Assembly: GCA_003230795.1 (NCBI GenBank)
Contig: QIGM01000200.1
Coordinates: forward strand, 1 to 16,497
Source of the DNA: a bacterium
GTDB lineage: Bacteria > Bdellovibrionota_C > UBA2361 > SZUA-149
DNA length: 16,497 nucleotides
Reading direction: 5' to 3'
The notes below the pieces were generated by a model. It saw only the letters and a program-made list of their open reading frames with translations. It did not search any database and was not told the origin of the DNA. Made by a program: the position numbers and the translations under genes. Below are positions 13,961-16,497 of this stretch, piece after piece; position 1 is the stretch's first letter; each line of letters opens with the position of its first letter.

Positions 13961-14266
13961 GTGGATCGAGAAACCGCAATTTATACGGCTTACGATGATC
14001 ATAGGGCGAAAGACCCAGCTGAGGCTGAGCGAAATCTTATGAGGGCAGTGCTTCGCACTGCGATGGATGATGTCCGCCGCCGTGGTGAGGCGCATCGAGA
14101 TGCTCGACGCTACTTCCTCTCTCAGAATGACCATTATCTCTATTCATTCCTAAGCGTATGTACTCATCTTGAGCTTTGCCCACGAACGATTCAAACGGTG
14201 GTTGGTCTTGCTGCTGGATTGGGTAACGAGGCCTCCGTGGTCGCTGGCAATAACGCCGTAGCCTAG
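13961..14266 (+). CDS. Small conserved-looking hypothetical protein
   Basis: A 101-residue cytoplasmic protein with a GTG start preceded by AAAAGGGG at about 9 bases. The core reads ERNLMRAVLRTAMDD, GEAHRDARRYFLSQNDHYLY and SFLSVCTHLELCPRTIQ. It resembles, from memory, small uncharacterised bacterial proteins with the pattern A..(W/Y)..S-D--Y.FSF..VC..L.LDP..IR; I cannot name the family. The pattern is helix-rich and could be a degenerate DNA-binding unit, but no function is assigned. The last 20 residues are small and Ala/Gly/Val-rich and look unconserved. It converges on the export ATPase gene 22 bases away. Confidence 0.65.
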   Translation: MDRETAIYTAYDDHRAKDPAEAERNLMRAVLRTAMDDVRRRGEAHRDARRYFLSQNDHYLYSFLSVCTHLELCPRTIQTVVGLAAGLGNEASVVAGNNAVA

Positions 14267-14288
14267 GGCCGAGAAACTACTAGACCCA

Positions 14289-15683
14289 TCAGGACCTAAA
14301 GCCAAGCACGGTGTTTCCGATATTCGGAGGGTCGGTAGCTGTGCCGATATTCGGAACCTCTGTGTTTTGCGTCTCGATTAAGGCGTTCCTCAGAGCAAGC
14401 AGTTCCGACCAAGAATCCCTAACATCTTCCTTTTCGCGATAGAGAAGGCGCTCGAACTCAGAGTGCATCGCCTTTAATTGTTCGTGATTTGCAGGGATTG
14501 GAGCGCCGAGTTTAATCATTCTCTCTGTGTCTTTGAATTCGGCGTGGAACGTCCGTATCTCCTTCAGACAAAGCAATTGCTCATCACTTAATAGTGAGGT
14601 TTCCAGACGCGATAAGGAGCTTGTGATGTCTATCGCTGGGTATAATCCCCGCTGAGCGAGTTCCTTGCTGAGAATGATATGTCCATCTAGTAGGCCCTTA
14701 ACTTCATCGACCACGGGGTCCTGCTCAATTTCGTCTGATAGAAGTAAGGTGAATATCGCAGTGATAGAGCCTCTCTCAGTGTTTCCTGCTCGCTCTAAAA
14801 GCCCCGGAAGCCGGGCAAAAGCGGATGCGGGATAGCCTCTCCTGACAGGGGTTTCGCCCCCGGCTAAACCCAGCTCTCGGTAGGCGCGGAATAATCGGCT
14901 GAGAGAGTCGACAAGGAGCAATACGCTACGGCCTTGTGCTCGGAAATGCTCAGCCACGGAGAATGCCGTTTCAGCGGCGCGAGCTCGAGAGGCGGCTGAT
15001 TCAGAGCTTGAGGAGGCAATCAGAACCGTATTTGGGCCACGCATCTCTCTCAAGGCCTCCTCGACCTCTCGAGTTCTCTCACCGATCAAGGCGATGACCT
15101 TCACATCCGCCTTTGCATTGCGATTAATCTGGTTTAGCAGGCTAGTTTTTCCGATACCCGGCTCAGCAAAGAGTCCGATCCTTTGCCCGCAGGCAATAGG
15201 GGTGAAGTGGTCAATACTAAACACTCCTGTCAGTGTTTGCTTTTTGAGAGCGCAGCGCTCAGCTAGCGCTGGAGGTGGTGGATTTGGATTTCTCCATTCA
15301 GCGTCCTCTGGGATAGCTGCACGAGGCTTTGACTCATCGATGCCGGCAAGCGGAGAGCCAGCCGCATCAAGTGCTAGCCCGAGGAGGTGTGAGCCGCAGT
15401 AGAAGCCTCTTCGACCTGGAATTGAGCGCACTGTAGCACCAGGTGAGATGCCTACCGTTTCGCCGTAGGCGCTTAGTACGCAATGCTCGCGAGTAAAGCC
15501 CACGACTTCGGCAAGGAGGGGAGCATCCGTGCCTCTTACTATCTCGACCAACTCCGCGATCTGAACCCCAGGTAGGGTCGCGATAAGACTCGTCCCTACT
15601 ATTTCGTTAAGTGTTCCACTTCGGCCTAATCGAGGAGTTGTCTCTAGCGCTTGTTCGAATTCCTTGCTGTGCCTCGCCAACAT
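14289..15683 (-). CDS. sctN: Type III export ATPase (SctN/FliI family)
   Basis: This hexameric ATPase sits beneath a type III export apparatus and helps unfold and release substrates. The start is set at ATG 15683 (464 residues): it lies one base after the upstream stop, with AGGGG 5 bases before it. Features include a beta-barrel N-domain with LPGVQIAELVEIV; Walker A AEPGIGKT (173-180); GERTREVEE (201-209, catalytic Glu202, where most relatives have GERGREV); Walker B VLLLVDS (Asp259); GYPASAFARLPGLLERAG (283-300); and LLDGHIILSKELAQRGLYPAID. The family's usual MRLRA segment reads SRARA here. The C-terminal tail has two PNIG repeats. Flagellar and injectisome forms are hard to separate; Sct naming is a preference, not proof. 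The partner stator gene is immediately upstream. Confidence 0.9.
   Translation of the reverse strand: MLARHSKEFEQALETTPRLGRSGTLNEIVGTSLIATLPGVQIAELVEIVRGTDAPLLAEVVGFTREHCVLSAYGETVGISPGATVRSIPGRRGFYCGSHLLGLALDAAGSPLAGIDESKPRAAIPEDAEWRNPNPPPPALAERCALKKQTLTGVFSIDHFTPIACGQRIGLFAEPGIGKTSLLNQINRNAKADVKVIALIGERTREVEEALREMRGPNTVLIASSSSESAASRARAAETAFSVAEHFRAQGRSVLLLVDSLSRLFRAYRELGLAGGETPVRRGYPASAFARLPGLLERAGNTERGSITAIFTLLLSDEIEQDPVVDEVKGLLDGHIILSKELAQRGLYPAIDITSSLSRLETSLLSDEQLLCLKEIRTFHAEFKDTERMIKLGAPIPANHEQLKAMHSEFERLLYREKEDVRDSWSELLALRNALIETQNTEVPNIGTATDPPNIGNTVLGFRS
14317..14355 (-). repeat. 12-bp direct repeat in the ATPase C-terminal tail
   Basis: CCGATATTCGGA occurs at 14317-14328 and 14344-14355, exactly 27 bp apart. 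Each copy encodes PNIG in the last 25 residues of the ATPase. Each copy is itself near-palindromic (CCGA...TCGG). Confidence 0.9.
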
Positions 15684-15684
15684 G

Positions 15685-16482
15685 CTAGCCCCTGCTTCCT
15701 GGTAGCGCTTGCCGGGGTAGCACTTGCCGGGGTAGCGCTTGGAGGGATGTTGAGGGAAATGCAAGGGAGGGCTTTTGTTCTATTGCAAGGAGAATGCTCT
15801 CAAGGTGAGTGCTAAGATCCGATTCGATTTTCCCTGCAGGCGTTTCTAGTGAGAAATCCCCCGGATTTATCTTAGTGTCTAGAAGAAGTGTGAGCCCGTG
15901 GTTCTCTAGCGTGCTTAGCATCTGAGTTGAGAGTTGAGATGCGTCATCGGGGTGTAGCCGTAAGCTGATTGACGCTTGCGGTGTGTGCGTTTCGAGAGCT
16001 TGGGAGAGGCGAGCTTCCAGGCCGTCCGAGCGTAGACTAGAACTAGGACTGAGAACGTTAGAGCAGATTCGTTTGCAAGCTTCGCTTAGTAGCTGCTGCG
16101 TTCGAGCCAAAAGAGCTGATTCGGATAGGGCGCTGTGGCAAAGCGTGTTGATTGCGGCTGTTTTTCCATCGAGGTAGCCCGCCTCGTAAGCCCCCTGGCA
16201 AATTTGAGCGCTTTGCCGCTCCGCTTGCTCGAGAATATCCTTTTTTAGTGCGACAGCTTCAGTGAGGAGCTTTTGAGCAACTTTGGTGTGATGCCTGATT
16301 CGAAGATTGGATGAGGGGTCTTGCAGGGGTTCCAGTACCGTGGGCGAAGGGCCCTTGAGTCCAGAGCAATTCGAAGCAACGTTTGTCTTGCTTGAGGCAA
16401 GAGGTGGTAGCAGGCGAATGTGTAGGTGCCTGTCCCCTTTTCGATCTGTCCGATCGTTATTTTTATCTAAGAAGGTGCGCAT
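15685..16482 (-). CDS. sctL: Type III export stator/regulator (SctL/FliH family)
   Basis: SctL/FliH proteins form the peripheral stalk that binds and regulates the export ATPase. The 265-residue product has a variable N-terminus (1-65, basic), a helical middle (about 66-160, VAQKLLTEAVALKKDILEQA, with AYEAGYLDGKTAA), and the conserved C-terminal domain. That domain carries SLRLHPDDASQL (173-184) and NPGDFSLETPAGKIESDL (206-223), matching the usual hydrophobic-HPDD and GG-LET..G.I.. signatures. A tail of about 25 residues contains repeated LPRQ/LPG units from a 15-bp tandem repeat. It ends one base before the ATPase ATG. An in-frame TAA 15 bases upstream of ATG 16482 fixes the N-terminal limit, but no ribosome-binding site is visible before that ATG. 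FliH is the alternative reading. Confidence 0.82.
   Translation of the reverse strand: MRTFLDKNNDRTDRKGDRHLHIRLLPPLASSKTNVASNCSGLKGPSPTVLEPLQDPSSNLRIRHHTKVAQKLLTEAVALKKDILEQAERQSAQICQGAYEAGYLDGKTAAINTLCHSALSESALLARTQQLLSEACKRICSNVLSPSSSLRSDGLEARLSQALETHTPQASISLRLHPDDASQLSTQMLSTLENHGLTLLLDTKINPGDFSLETPAGKIESDLSTHLESILLAIEQKPSLAFPSTSLQALPRQVLPRQALPGSRG
15702..15746 (-). repeat. Three tandem 15-bp repeats at the stator gene 3' end
   Basis: GTAGCGCTTGCCGGG (15702-15716), GTAGCACTTGCCGGG (15717-15731) and GTAGCGCTTGGAGGG (15732-15746) on the plus strand. On the coding strand they give LPG/LPRQ-type units at the SctL C-terminus. The repeat lies just before the translational junction with the ATPase gene and also keeps a second frame open. 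Confidence 0.92.
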
Positions 16483-16497
16483 GAAACTAGCAAATTA

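Noticed and set aside
15684..15764. 27-codon N-terminal extension of the export ATPase
   Set aside because: It consists of the translated 15-bp repeat in another frame and overlaps the stator gene; ATG 15683 has a proper ribosome-binding site.

Overview
The window is chromosomal DNA from a Gram-negative bacterium. It carries the distal part of a tol-pal locus (tolB, pal, cpoB/ybgF), two proteins with lipoprotein signals, and a gene pair for a FliH/SctL-like stator and a FliI/SctN-like ATPase of a type III export apparatus. Base composition is moderate, and several genes start with GTG or TTG. The tolB-pal-cpoB order with a lipoprotein-type CpoB, a birA-coaX pair followed by a 186-residue repeat protein, and a hybrid histidine kinase suggest a lineage in or near the former Deltaproteobacteria. 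That placement is an inference from gene content and memory of families, not a search result. I see no rRNA, tRNA, CRISPR array or intact transposase.

Layout. 2-874: 3' part of tolB, with a hairpin overlapping its stop. 1149-1619: pal, behind a candidate promoter and a leader stem-loop, closed by a strong intrinsic terminator. 1765-2475: cpoB. 2503-4542: ribF then an rluD-type pseudouridine synthase, closely spaced. 4548-5876, minus strand: an unrecognised small gene in two overlapping frames (possible frameshift), and a multi-pass membrane protein with a 5-residue tandem repeat near its N-terminus. 5954-6143: a repeat-rich, highly foldable intergenic segment whose inverted repeats resemble IS66-type ends. 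6158-8687, minus strand: a GT-C type membrane glycosyltransferase translationally coupled to a single-pass protein that shares its C-terminal domain. 8852-11179, plus strand: birA, coaX and a conserved protein of unknown function, probably one operon. 11446-13335: hybrid histidine kinase with a degenerate receiver. 13409-14266: two small genes around a gene-poor stretch. 14289-16482, minus strand: sctL/fliH then sctN/fliI, one nucleotide apart.

How the genes work together. TolB, Pal and CpoB belong to the Tol-Pal envelope machine that couples outer membrane constriction to division. RibF, BirA and CoaX are cofactor enzymes (FMN/FAD, biotin transfer, CoA). The GT-C enzyme and its partner probably modify an envelope glycan or protein. 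The SctL/SctN pair is the energy module of a flagellar or virulence-type export system whose other genes must lie beyond the right edge. The least explained parts are the inverted-repeat segment at 5954-6143, the two-frame gene at 4548-5022, the domain shared by the glycosyltransferase and its neighbour, and the kinase's pseudo-receiver.
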